Of a stretch of 64,000 bases of DNA, positions 1 through 7,532 are shown piece after piece. The DNA is from Shinella sp. (lineage in GTDB: Bacteria; Pseudomonadota; Alphaproteobacteria; Rhizobiales; Rhizobiaceae). Where the stretch lies: positions 1 through 64,000 of the forward strand of contig QFQX01000002.1 of the NCBI GenBank assembly GCA_003248775.1. Reading direction: 5' to 3'. The notes beneath the pieces are model-generated. The model was not told the DNA's origin. It searched no databases and saw only the letters and a program-made list of their open reading frames with translations. The number at the start of each line of letters is the position of its first letter. Position 1 is the stretch's first letter. A program made the position numbers and the translations under genes.

Positions 1-282
1 ATGACCAGCATGGCCATCCTCAAATGGTGCCAGGAGACCAAGGTCGAATGGCATTACATCGCCCCCGGCAAGCCGATGCAAAACGGCTTCGTCGAAAGCT
101 TCAATGGCAGTTTCCGCGACGAGTGCCTCAACGAAACACTGTTCTCGTCGCTCGCTCAAGCCCGCGCCGCAATCACCGCATGGAAGGAGGATTACAACAG
201 GAACTGACCCCACTCGTCGCTGGGCAACATCACACCAAGCGAGTTCGCAATGAAAATGGCTATGGAAAAACGGGCCGCATGA
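1..282 (+). pseudogene. IS3-family transposase OrfB, C-terminal part with in-frame stop
   Basis: The reading frame encodes the end of an rve-type integrase core. The segment NGFVESFNGSFRDECLNE carries the final catalytic glutamate of the DDE triad (VESF), and the frame runs on to YNRN. A TGA at 205-207 interrupts it. In the same frame translation then continues as PHSSLGNITPSEF and ends at 280-282, which is the usual IS3 tail (YNRxRPHSSLG). The TGA therefore replaces an expected arginine codon (CGA to TGA), so the copy is probably inactive. The N-terminal part and OrfA lie upstream of the window. Confidence 0.8.
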
Positions 283-341
283 GGCCAGATTGAAAACCCA
301 AGACTCTCTCGAAAACTGGAGGGAAATTGGGTCTCAGGTCA
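1..341 (+). mobile_element. Right end of an IS3-family insertion sequence (left part outside window)
   Basis: The window opens inside an insertion sequence. It holds the end of the transposase reading frame and, at about 313-341, a terminal sequence ending in GGGTCTCAGGTCA. Read inwards this is TGACCTGAGACCC, which looks like an IS3-family terminal inverted repeat. The left end and target duplication lie outside the window, so completeness and exact boundary cannot be verified. Confidence 0.7.
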
Positions 342-575
342 CTGGCTCCGACATTCCACCGCGTCAGGCTGATACCAAGGAACTGCGCTAACGGGGACAA
401 GGCTTTCGACGCCAGCCAGACCATTGACGGCATCTTCTGATAAGCCGTCTCGACGTTCCGAAGCTTGTCACTCTCTCCATCACCCCTTAATCTGGAGCAA
501 ATCACCTGCCACGCGTGCAGGGAACAAGCAGTCCGCGGTTTTGGGACGCGCAGCCACCCATACGAAATGGTCCGA

Positions 576-1679
576 ATGGAAAACTCAAACAAAGACCATC
601 CTCTCCCCTCCACGCCTCCGTTAGCCGGGTCGGAAGCGGCGCCTGTCCCCCATCTGCCTGCCGCCGAAGAAGGACCGTCGCCGGTTGTTCTGTCATCTCA
701 TCTGGAACAGCTAACAGAACGTGCCCGCACCTATGTGGACGCCGCAAGCTCTGCAAACACCCGTCGGGCCTATGCCTCGGACTGGAAGCATTTCGCGGCA
801 TGGTGCCGAAGGCAAGGGCTTGCTCTTCTGCCGCCCAGTCCTCAGGTCGTGGGTCTCTACATCACTGCCTGTGCGTCCGGTACGGTCGAACGCGGGGTAA
901 AACCGAACTCCGTCTCGACGATCGAGAGACGGCTTTCCTCGCTCAGTTGGAACTACGCACAGCGTGGCCTCTCCCTCGACCGCAGGGACCGGCACATCGC
1001 CACGGTTCTCGCCGGTATCCGCAACACCCACTCTGCTCCTCCAAGGCAGAAGGAAGCTATCCTGCCGGAGGACATCATCGCCATGCTCGAGACCCTCGAC
1101 CGCGGCACCCTGAGAGGATTGCGCGACCGCGCCATGCTGCTGCTCGGTTTTGCCGGGGGATTGCGCCGTTCCGAAATCGTCGGTCTTGATCTCGGTCGCG
1201 ACCAGACGGAAGACGGCAAGGGCTGGATCGAAATTCTCGACAAGGGAATGCTCGTTACCCTGCGCGGCAAGACCGGCTGGCGAGAGGTTGAAGTCGGCCG
1301 TGGATCCGCCGACACCACCTGCCCCATTGCGGCAATCGAGACCTGGGTGAAGTTTGCGCGGCTGGCAAAAGGCCCTCTCTTCCGTCGCGTAACCGGGCAG
1401 GGAAAATCCGTTGGCGCTGATCGCCTCAACGATCAGGAAGTCGCCCGTCTCGTAAAGCGAACGGCGATGGCGGCCGGCGTCCGCGGCGATCTCTCCGAAA
1501 CCGAGCGCCAGCAGAAATTTGCAGGTCATTCGCTTCGTGCCGGCCTCGCCTCCTCTGCCGAAGTCGATGAGCGTTATGTCCAGAAACAGCTTGGCCATGC
1601 TTCTGCGGAGATGACACGGCGATATCAGCGCCGGCGGGACCGCTTCCGCATCAACCTCACGAAAGCCGCCGGCCTGTAA
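576..1679 (+). CDS. Tyrosine recombinase / site-specific integrase
   Basis: This is a phage-integrase-family recombinase of 367 aa from the ATG at 576. An in-frame ATG at 567 is an alternative, and neither has a strong Shine-Dalgarno sequence. An N-terminal SAM-like core-binding domain (about residues 35-145) precedes the catalytic domain. The catalytic set looks complete: Arg in GGLRRSEIVGL (about 197), Lys in RGKTGW (about 232), HSLR (about 318-321), His in LGH (about 341) and Tyr in RRYQRR (about 350). The gene lies between an IS end and repC. That position suits resolution or integration on the replicon, but no attachment site was recognised, so its partner site is unknown. Confidence 0.85.
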   Translation: MENSNKDHPLPSTPPLAGSEAAPVPHLPAAEEGPSPVVLSSHLEQLTERARTYVDAASSANTRRAYASDWKHFAAWCRRQGLALLPPSPQVVGLYITACASGTVERGVKPNSVSTIERRLSSLSWNYAQRGLSLDRRDRHIATVLAGIRNTHSAPPRQKEAILPEDIIAMLETLDRGTLRGLRDRAMLLLGFAGGLRRSEIVGLDLGRDQTEDGKGWIEILDKGMLVTLRGKTGWREVEVGRGSADTTCPIAAIETWVKFARLAKGPLFRRVTGQGKSVGADRLNDQEVARLVKRTAMAAGVRGDLSETERQQKFAGHSLRAGLASSAEVDERYVQKQLGHASAEMTRRYQRRRDRFRINLTKAAGL

Positions 1680-1791
1680 TCGGGTACCATGCCTCTTTCG
1701 CAAGCATCCCTGGCGCATCAACGTCTCCCAATTGCGGAGTTGTGCAACTCGACAGCATGGCTTCGCTCGAAACCCCTCGCTCTCCCCATGA
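1680..1791. other. Convergent gap between integrase and repC with a short palindrome
   Basis: This 112 bp gap separates the 3' ends of the integrase and repC. It contains an inverted repeat at 1737-1750 (GAGTTG, TG, CAACTC). It has no T-tract, so it is not a clear terminator, and it does not match the repABC parS consensus. Confidence 0.3.
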
Positions 1792-3006
1792 CTAAGACGC
1801 CCTTGTCACCGGAGCCGGATTTGCTCTCGCGAGCGCCATGATCATCGGTCCAAGCGAGAACTCGCCGCGGGCGGCCTTCCGGGTCAGATCCCGCAAATAG
1901 CCACCCGGGGAATTGATATGCCCCGCCCTTTCCAAGATGCAGGCCACCGCCACTGCCGCGTTTTCTGGCCCCATGACCTCGCACGCCTGCTGATATGCCG
2001 AGGGACTGACGCCCAGCATGGACCGAACCACCACCGCGGCCGACATCAGGTCGCGCCAGTTCGTCACCCCTCCACCCGGACCATAGGCAACAATTTCCGG
2101 GCACGCCCTCAGCACCATGCCCAAGGGGAAAGCCTTTACGGATTCACGCAAACGGAGGGGAATTTCCGCCGCCGGTTCGCCCTGCTCTTTTTCAGAGCTA
2201 GGTTCAAGTTCATTGATGGATTCGGTATTTGAATTCTGTATGTGCTGACGGCATTCGTCATCATTGCCGTCGTTTTTGTGTGATTTAAGCTGCATTTCCA
2301 GAATGTTGATGATCTCCTGATGCAGGAGTTTCAGTTCATCCCTCTTGGCTGTCAATTCATCGAGGGTTTTCATCCTTGCGATTCCGCTGACCATGCCAAC
2401 GTATTGGGCTTCGACATACGCCCAATCGCCTGCAGCACCTTCTTCCATCGCCGCCGTAATCAGCTTGCGAATGTCCCGGCGCAGAATCGTGATCTTTTCC
2501 CGATGAAGCTGAATGTTCCGCCGTTCAGCAACCACCTGCTGGGCAAGTAACGCCAGTTCTTCTGAGCGTGACAGTAGCGGAGCCAAGCTGAACCCATAGG
2601 CATCCTCAATCGCACCACCATCGGATTTGCGCGCATAGCGCTTGCCGTTCGGGCTGTCCTTGCGATGAATAAGGCCTGCCTTGACGAGCAGAGCCAGATT
2701 TTCCCGAAGTGTCGTGCCGGCAATCCCGTTTGCCCGTGCGGTCAGCTGAGCATTCGATGGAAAGACTATCAGCTTGTCATCTGCAGACAGATGACTTTCC
2801 GGATAGAACGAGAGAAGCGCGTTGAGCACGGCAAGCGCCCGATCCCGAAGGCCGAGTAGTGTGCGTGCATCACAGGCATCGCGATAGACACGCCACTTTT
2901 CGACGCTCTTTCCCGCGGGTACCTCAGCACTGTCCAATTGCCCCTTGATCAGGGCAAGCGTAATCGCCCGCCGCCCAAAGGGCGTCGTTACAGTTTGACC
3001 TGGCAT
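1792..3006 (-). CDS. repC: Plasmid replication initiator RepC
   Basis: RepC is the replication initiator of repABC replicons and binds the origin located within its own gene. The product is 404 aa, the normal size. The N-terminal half has the typical winged-helix DNA-binding region (about residues 15-125, with LPSN-like SNAQLTARANGI followed by TTLRENLALLVKAGLI). A charged linker (about 255-285) corresponds to the AT-rich DNA segment, and a conserved C-terminal domain follows (ACPEIVAYGPGG onwards). It is the last gene of repABC, separated from repB by 154 bp containing a counter-transcribed RNA gene. That RNA probably limits RepC synthesis and sets copy number and incompatibility. Confidence 0.96.
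   Translation of the reverse strand: MPGQTVTTPFGRRAITLALIKGQLDSAEVPAGKSVEKWRVYRDACDARTLLGLRDRALAVLNALLSFYPESHLSADDKLIVFPSNAQLTARANGIAGTTLRENLALLVKAGLIHRKDSPNGKRYARKSDGGAIEDAYGFSLAPLLSRSEELALLAQQVVAERRNIQLHREKITILRRDIRKLITAAMEEGAAGDWAYVEAQYVGMVSGIARMKTLDELTAKRDELKLLHQEIINILEMQLKSHKNDGNDDECRQHIQNSNTESINELEPSSEKEQGEPAAEIPLRLRESVKAFPLGMVLRACPEIVAYGPGGGVTNWRDLMSAAVVVRSMLGVSPSAYQQACEVMGPENAAVAVACILERAGHINSPGGYLRDLTRKAARGEFSLGPMIMALARANPAPVTRAS
2180..2320. other. Putative origin of vegetative replication within repC
   Basis: This is the clearest AT-rich stretch in repC, with T-runs such as CTTTTTC and CGTTTTTGTG in otherwise GC-rich DNA. In studied repABC plasmids the origin lies in an AT-rich region in the central part of repC. 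The assignment rests on position and composition only. Confidence 0.45.
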
Positions 3007-3064
3007 TTCTCTTCACCTTCTTGCAGGCAAAAGAAATTAGTTCACCGAAACGGCGCCAAGACTC

Positions 3065-3093
3065 TTGACTATGATTTGCGGAAATGTGATTCT
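3065..3093 (+). promoter_or_regulatory. Promoter of the repB-repC counter-transcribed RNA
   Basis: A -35 element TTGACT (3065-3070) is followed after 17 bp by a -10-like GATTCT (3088-3093), reading opposite to repC. The position, just upstream of a terminator hairpin, fits the ctRNA promoter of repABC modules. Confidence 0.55.
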
Positions 3094-3099
3094 CAGGTT

Positions 3100-3150
3100 G
3101 CTACACAAGAGAAGGGGCTTCCGCTACGGCAACGTTCGGGGGCCTTTTTT
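3100..3150 (+). ncRNA. Counter-transcribed antisense RNA of repABC (incA/ctRNA type)
   Basis: The repB-repC gap of repABC replicons encodes a small antisense RNA that base-pairs with the repC leader and lowers RepC synthesis. Here a plus-strand promoter (3065-3093) would start a transcript near 3100. A hairpin follows with arms GGCTTCCG (3116-3123) and CGGGGGCC (3137-3144), pairing with two G-U pairs, then TTTTTT at 3145-3150. The predicted RNA of about 50 nt is close to known ctRNA sizes. The 5' end is inferred, not mapped. Confidence 0.7.
3116..3150 (+). terminator. Rho-independent terminator of the ctRNA
   Basis: An 8-bp stem (3116-3123 with 3137-3144) is followed at once by six T residues. 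The two G-U pairs favour folding of the plus-strand transcript rather than the repC mRNA. Confidence 0.65.
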
Positions 3151-3160
3151 CTTTTGCTGG

Positions 3161-4141
3161 TCAATCTCCTTCGTTGAAGTCCTGCTCCTGAAATTCGGCG
3201 TAAAGCCGATCCAGGTTGATCGAGAGAAACCGCCCGAAATCACCCGCAGCTTTTGCCTTGAGCGACACAGTGCATGTTCTCCCGGTATTGATAATTTCGG
3301 CTGAGAGCCGCTGATCCTTCGCCTGCCATGATTGTTTGACGGCAGGGACCACCTTCTTCACCGGCTTACCAGCCTTGTTCAACGCGCCGACAAGCGCATT
3401 GAACCGATCATCCGATCCCAGCGCGCCAAATTCTTCACTCGCGAACAGACTGTCGATTTTCTCCTGGGCACCCGCCTTGCCGATCAGCAACGACAGTTCC
3501 ACCCAGCGCTCACGACCGATGGACGGTGCGGCTCCGATTTGAACGATCAGGCTTTCCGGAACGCGCTCAGTCACAGAGGCCATTTTCGAAACAGACGCAG
3601 CATTCGCGGCCAGCGCCGAGGAAATCACCGTGCGATCATAACCAAGCTCGATCAGCCGCCTTGCAAACGCAGCCCGCTCGATAAAAGAGAGATTGGCACG
3701 GGCAGAGTTCTCCTGCCCTTGGGCGATGACATGCGTGCGATCATCCAGCGGCTTGACGACGGCCTTGACCTTGCGACCCAACTCGCGGGCAACGCGAAGA
3801 CGGCGATGGCCGAAAACGACCTGGTAACGACCTGTAGCCGTCGGATGAGGGCGCACCAGGATCGGTGTGTCCTGCCCCCGCTCCTCGATCGCCGCTTTTA
3901 ACTCGTCGAATTGCTCACTGTCATCGTCCAGCCTGTCAGAGACGAAAGAGCCATCAATCATTTCCGGGTCGAGTTCGACGACGGCATCGCCTTCCAAGAA
4001 CTTCTCAGCCTGCTTGGCCAGTTCATCCAGGGAGCGGATCATGTTTTTGGATGCACCGCGCATCGGATACGTGCCACCGGCCGGCGAAGCTTCCTGCTCG
4101 TCGGTATCCGTCAGGCCCGCCAAAAGGTTCTTACGCGCCAT
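3161..4141 (-). CDS. repB: Plasmid partition protein RepB (ParB family)
   Basis: RepB is the centromere-binding partner of RepA in segregation of repABC replicons. The 326 aa product has the ParB N-terminal nuclease-like fold with VFGHRRLRVARELG at about 109-122. A RepB-type helix-turn-helix follows (SFIERAAFARRLIELGYDRTVISSALAANAASVSKM, about 150-185), then a RepB C-terminal domain. It lies 56 bp downstream of repA in the same operon, with a GGAG ribosome site before the ATG. No parS site matching the known 16-bp repABC consensus was found by eye nearby. Confidence 0.96.
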   Translation of the reverse strand: MARKNLLAGLTDTDEQEASPAGGTYPMRGASKNMIRSLDELAKQAEKFLEGDAVVELDPEMIDGSFVSDRLDDDSEQFDELKAAIEERGQDTPILVRPHPTATGRYQVVFGHRRLRVARELGRKVKAVVKPLDDRTHVIAQGQENSARANLSFIERAAFARRLIELGYDRTVISSALAANAASVSKMASVTERVPESLIVQIGAAPSIGRERWVELSLLIGKAGAQEKIDSLFASEEFGALGSDDRFNALVGALNKAGKPVKKVVPAVKQSWQAKDQRLSAEIINTGRTCTVSLKAKAAGDFGRFLSINLDRLYAEFQEQDFNEGD

Positions 4142-4197
4142 CCGTTACTCCAATCCAAGGTAGATTACTGAAAACAAAAGCGAAATCTCCGTTTTTG

Positions 4198-5418
4198 TCA
4201 GCCGACAACGGACCTTCCCCAGGCCGCATGAATGAGTTGAGCAATTTCCTCATTGACGGAATCCAGGGACTCCAGTGCCCGGTCATAGGTCGAGCGGGTC
4301 ATCTGGCTTTTATCGACCTCATAGAGGGTCTGCTTGGTGATTCCGGCATCCGATATCGCCGTCGATTTCAGCATGGGGTTCTTCAGGACGTATTGATGAA
4401 AGAGCGTCTGCATGAAGCCCACCATCTGCGCCTGCGGCACATCCGTCGGCTCATACCGGGTAATCAGGTAGCGATACCAGGAGAGATTGACCTCGGCGCC
4501 GGCTTCCCTGATCGGCTTCAAAATACCGCCGAGCATGAGCAGGAACTGCCCCATCGACATCACATCCAGCATCTGCGGATGAATGGTGATCAGCACGCTG
4601 GTCGCGGCCGTGAGCGCGGTAATCGTCAGGTAGCCGAGCTGGGGAGGGCAGTCGATGACCACGACATCATACCGATCGTCAACGTCGGACAGTGCTCGCG
4701 AAATGCGCGTGAAGAAGGTCTTGCCTTCATTGCTCGACTTGTTCGACATCGCGAGCGGCGTGTCGTATTCGAACTCCTGAAGCTCGAGATTGGCCGGCAC
4801 GATATCGAGACCGGGGAAATTCGTCGGATGAATAATGTCCCGAATAGAACGTTTGTCCTCGTCGTAGCGGATTGCTTCGTAAAGCGAGGGTGTCTGATCC
4901 AGTTCCGGCTGGAAACCATGCAGCGAAGACAGCGAGGCCTGCGGGTCGAGATCGACCGCCAGCACGCGATGTCCGGTCAGCGCGAGATATTGGGCAAGAT
5001 GGGCCGCCGTCGTCGTCTTGCCGGAACCGCCTTTGAAGTTCACGACCGCGATGACCTGCAGCTTTTCGTTCGCCCGCCGATGGGGAACATAGTTGCGGCT
5101 TTCAGAACGGCCGTGCCCATCGAGATAACGCCGAAGCTCAAGCATCTGGTCAGCCGTATAGAACCGACGGCCCGACGACGAGGTGTCGGGCAGGGGGCCT
5201 TTACCTTCCAGATGAAGCTTCTTCAACGTGCTCTGTGACACGCCGATATAATTGGCGACTTCCGCCATGGTGAACTGGCGAAGTGTCTTCTTGGCATTCG
5301 GTGGAAAACGCTGCATGCTGAGCAGATGCAGCTTCTTCGAAATCAGATCGCCCTGTTCGAGGATCTCATCCTCAAAGTGAGCGGGCTGGCTCGCAGCCAT
5401 TGACGGTTTCGCGTTCAT
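4198..5418 (-). CDS. repA: Plasmid partition ATPase RepA (ParA family)
   Basis: RepA is the Walker-type ATPase that moves the replicon with RepB and represses its own operon. The product is 406 aa. A MerR-like helix-turn-helix (about 51-72, AEVANYIGVSQSTLKKLHLEG) precedes the deviant Walker A motif KGGSGKTT (129-136). The VLAVDLDPQASL and VVIDCPPQLG motifs follow. It is the first gene of repABC. A promoter-like sequence and an inverted repeat lie upstream of it, candidates for autoregulation. Confidence 0.96.
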   Translation of the reverse strand: MNAKPSMAASQPAHFEDEILEQGDLISKKLHLLSMQRFPPNAKKTLRQFTMAEVANYIGVSQSTLKKLHLEGKGPLPDTSSSGRRFYTADQMLELRRYLDGHGRSESRNYVPHRRANEKLQVIAVVNFKGGSGKTTTAAHLAQYLALTGHRVLAVDLDPQASLSSLHGFQPELDQTPSLYEAIRYDEDKRSIRDIIHPTNFPGLDIVPANLELQEFEYDTPLAMSNKSSNEGKTFFTRISRALSDVDDRYDVVVIDCPPQLGYLTITALTAATSVLITIHPQMLDVMSMGQFLLMLGGILKPIREAGAEVNLSWYRYLITRYEPTDVPQAQMVGFMQTLFHQYVLKNPMLKSTAISDAGITKQTLYEVDKSQMTRSTYDRALESLDSVNEEIAQLIHAAWGRSVVG

Positions 5419-5472
5419 GGGGTGGTCGCTCTCAAATAACGATATTCAGGCCTATGCCCGCACTTAACCGTT

Positions 5473-5500
5473 ATTATCTGCGATTCTCGACCCCAAACAA
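5473..5500 (-). promoter_or_regulatory. Putative repABC promoter
   Basis: Read on the minus strand, TTGTTT (5500-5495) is followed after 16 bp by GATAAT (5478-5473), about 55 bp upstream of the repA start codon. The element was found by eye only. Confidence 0.4.
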
Positions 5501-5570
5501 GGGAAATAGAGTTAATACACTCCTAACAAAGGGTTGAGGTGACCGCAGACAGGCACCCGCAAAGATCGAT

Positions 5571-5591
5571 ATTCTGATTGAGATTCAGAAT
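5571..5591. promoter_or_regulatory. Inverted repeat upstream of repA, candidate RepA operator
   Basis: A perfect inverted repeat ATTCTGA (5571-5577) and TCAGAAT (5585-5591) with a 7-bp spacer lies about 150 bp upstream of repA. RepA proteins of this family bind palindromes near the repA promoter, so it is a candidate operator. Confidence 0.35.
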
Positions 5592-5994
5592 GTTAAGCTG
5601 AGTCGCATACTCAACCCCGGAGACGGATTTCATCTAAAACAGTCACAGGCCAAGACAGCCGTTTGACCGTCAATCGGACCTGCTTTTCATCTGAAAACAG
5701 ATCGAAAAACATAAAATCGCGCGACTCACTATCCCGCAAGCAAAACAAAACCGAGTCGCCCCGCTGAAGAACGGCCCGCCAGAGAGCCGTGTGCGCACTT
5801 GGTAAAATTCACTGCATCCGCTACCGTTATCGGCGCTGGCGCGTCGTCGGCTTATTCGTACCGCATTCATTGAACTCCGATATAGGTCCAATCCCGGTGC
5901 GTTGACTAATCGAAACAGAGATAAGGTCCTATCGTTCTTCGGCAACGCCTCTTTCGGCATTCCGTATGGCAAGCGACCCCGCAGGAGTGGTCTG

Positions 5995-6393
5995 ATGGAT
6001 ATCATGAGAGTTGGAACGCGGCCTTCGGGCAAGGGACCCGCCGACTGGTTTACCGGCGCTGTGCGGATAGATCCGCTGTTCCAGGCGCAGGCGCCCGCCC
6101 GCGTGGCCGGGGCATCCGTCACGTTCGAACCCGGCGCCCGAACAGCCTGGCACACTCACCCGCTTGGCCAGACCCTGATCGTCGTGTCCGGGCTTGGACT
6201 TGTACAGCGGGAAGGAGGACCCATCGAGGAAATCCGGCCCGGCGACGTCATCTGGTTTCCGCCGGGGGAGAAGCACTGGCACGGAGCGTCTGCGACCGTT
6301 GCCATGACGCACATCGCCATCCAGGAGGCCCAGAACGGCAAGGTCGTGGACTGGATGGAGCATGTCAGCGACGAACAATACGCCGCTCGCTGA
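5995..6393 (+). CDS. Small cupin-domain protein
   Basis: This is a single-domain cupin of 132 aa. Motif 1 is AWHTHPLGQTLIVVSGLG, with the two metal-binding histidines but Gln where many cupins have Glu. Motif 2 is PGDVIWFPPGEKHWHG. Such small cupins are usually cytoplasmic metal-binding enzymes or binding proteins, and the substrate cannot be told. The start at 5995 is preferred over an in-frame ATG at 5902 because AGGAG lies at 5983-5987. The alcohol dehydrogenase gene follows 34 bp downstream in the same direction, so the two are probably co-transcribed and may act on the same carbonyl or alcohol substrate. Confidence 0.85.
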   Translation: MDIMRVGTRPSGKGPADWFTGAVRIDPLFQAQAPARVAGASVTFEPGARTAWHTHPLGQTLIVVSGLGLVQREGGPIEEIRPGDVIWFPPGEKHWHGASATVAMTHIAIQEAQNGKVVDWMEHVSDEQYAAR

Positions 6394-6427
6394 AGAGACT
6401 GACAATCCCAACGACAGGAGCCCACCC

Positions 6428-7474
6428 ATGCATACGAAAGCATTCGGCGCCTATGCTGCCAATAAACCACTTGAGGCCATGAACATCTTCCGGCGCGAAC
6501 CGGGTCCGAACGACGTGCAGATCAAGATAGCCTATTGCGGGGTCTGCCATTCCGATCTGCACACCGTCCGTTCGGAGTGGGGAGGCACGATCTATCCATG
6601 CGTGCCCGGCCATGAGATCGTCGGACATGTGACCGCCCTCGGCAACGCGGTGACGAAATTCAAGATCGGCGAGACGGTCGGCGTCGGCTGCATGGTCGAT
6701 AGCTGCCAGCACTGCTACGCGTGCGACGAGGGTCTCGAGCAATATTGCGAACACGGTTTCACCGGCACCTATAACGGCGGCACCAGTGATGAACCGGGCC
6801 ACACGCTCGGTGGCTATGCCGACACCATCGTGGTCAAGGACAAGTTCGTCCTGAAGATCCGCCATCCGGAAGATCAGCTTGCGGCTGTCGCACCGCTCCT
6901 TTGCGCCGGCATCACCACCTACTCTCCGCTGCGGCACTGGAAGGTGGGACCGGGCCAGAAAGTCGGGATCGTCGGCATCGGTGGTCTCGGACACATGGGC
7001 ATCAAGCTTGCCCATGCCATGGGCGCGCATACCGTTGCCTTCACCACGTCGGAAAGCAAACGACAGGCAGCGCATGATCTCGGTGCCGACGAGGTCGTGA
7101 TTTCAAAGGATGCGGACGAAATGGCGAAGCATGCCACGAGCTTCGACTTCATCCTGAACACCGTTGCCGCCAGCCACAATCTCGATGCCTTCACCAATCT
7201 CCTGAAAAGGGACGGCACCCTGACACTGGTCGGCGTTCCGGAGCATCCGCATCCCTCACCGAACATCTTCCCACTGATCTTCAAGCGGCGCTCGATTGCG
7301 GGCTCACTTATCGGCGGCATCGCAGAAACACAGGAGATGCTGGATTTTTGCGCTGAGAAGGGGATCGTTTCGGACATCGAAATGATCCCGATCCAGAAGA
7401 TCGACGAGGCCTATGACCGCATGCAGAGGAGCGATGTCAAATATCGCTTCGTCATAGACAACGCGACGCTTTGA
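6428..7474 (+). CDS. Zinc-dependent NAD(P) alcohol dehydrogenase (YahK/AdhA-like)
   Basis: This medium-chain zinc alcohol dehydrogenase of 348 aa resembles the cinnamyl-alcohol/YahK group of broad-specificity aldehyde reductases. The catalytic zinc site shows in YCGVCHSDLH and GHEIVGHV. The structural zinc cysteines are in SCQHCYACDEGLEQYC. The Rossmann motif is GIGGLGHMG (about 182-190). The ATG at 6428 follows CAGGAG at 6415-6420. It is the second gene after the cupin gene and ends just before a strong hairpin. Confidence 0.9.
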   Translation: MHTKAFGAYAANKPLEAMNIFRREPGPNDVQIKIAYCGVCHSDLHTVRSEWGGTIYPCVPGHEIVGHVTALGNAVTKFKIGETVGVGCMVDSCQHCYACDEGLEQYCEHGFTGTYNGGTSDEPGHTLGGYADTIVVKDKFVLKIRHPEDQLAAVAPLLCAGITTYSPLRHWKVGPGQKVGIVGIGGLGHMGIKLAHAMGAHTVAFTTSESKRQAAHDLGADEVVISKDADEMAKHATSFDFILNTVAASHNLDAFTNLLKRDGTLTLVGVPEHPHPSPNIFPLIFKRRSIAGSLIGGIAETQEMLDFCAEKGIVSDIEMIPIQKIDEAYDRMQRSDVKYRFVIDNATL

Positions 7475-7485
7475 ATTCCTCAACA

Positions 7486-7520
7486 ATCACGGCCCTGATT
7501 AAAGGGCCGTGATCCTTTCT
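7486..7520. terminator. Bidirectional terminator between alcohol dehydrogenase and peptide ABC operon
   Basis: A perfect 11-bp stem (7486-7496 with 7503-7513) encloses a 6-nt loop. CCTTTCTCT follows on the plus strand. It sits between two convergent genes. Confidence 0.75.
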
Positions 7521-7532
7521 CTGTCTGATTGC

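Larger units (their letters stand above)
5419..5994. other. 576-bp intergenic region upstream of repA and the cupin gene
   Basis: This non-coding stretch separates divergent repA and the cupin gene. It holds a minus-strand promoter-like sequence (5473-5500), an inverted repeat (5571-5591) and AT-rich DNA around 5500-5530. Nothing recognisable was seen between about 5600 and 5980 apart from the ribosome-binding site of the cupin gene. Confidence 0.5.

Noticed and set aside
260..613. 117-aa minus-strand frame across the IS end and the region before the integrase
   Set aside because: It crosses the IS terminus and overlaps the integrase start, has no clear ribosome site, and I recognise no family. 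It may be a relic but is not supported as a gene.
711..1721. 336-aa minus-strand frame opposite the integrase
   Set aside because: It is the antisense of a gene with full catalytic motifs, and its translation is low-complexity and shows no domain.
3865..5238. 457-aa plus-strand frame opposite repA
   Set aside because: It is a shadow frame caused by high GC; repA on the other strand has unmistakable motifs.
3000..5700. parS centromere of the repABC module
   Set aside because: I looked for the 16-bp GTTNNCNGCNGNNAAC palindrome by eye and found no convincing match; it may lie elsewhere or diverge.
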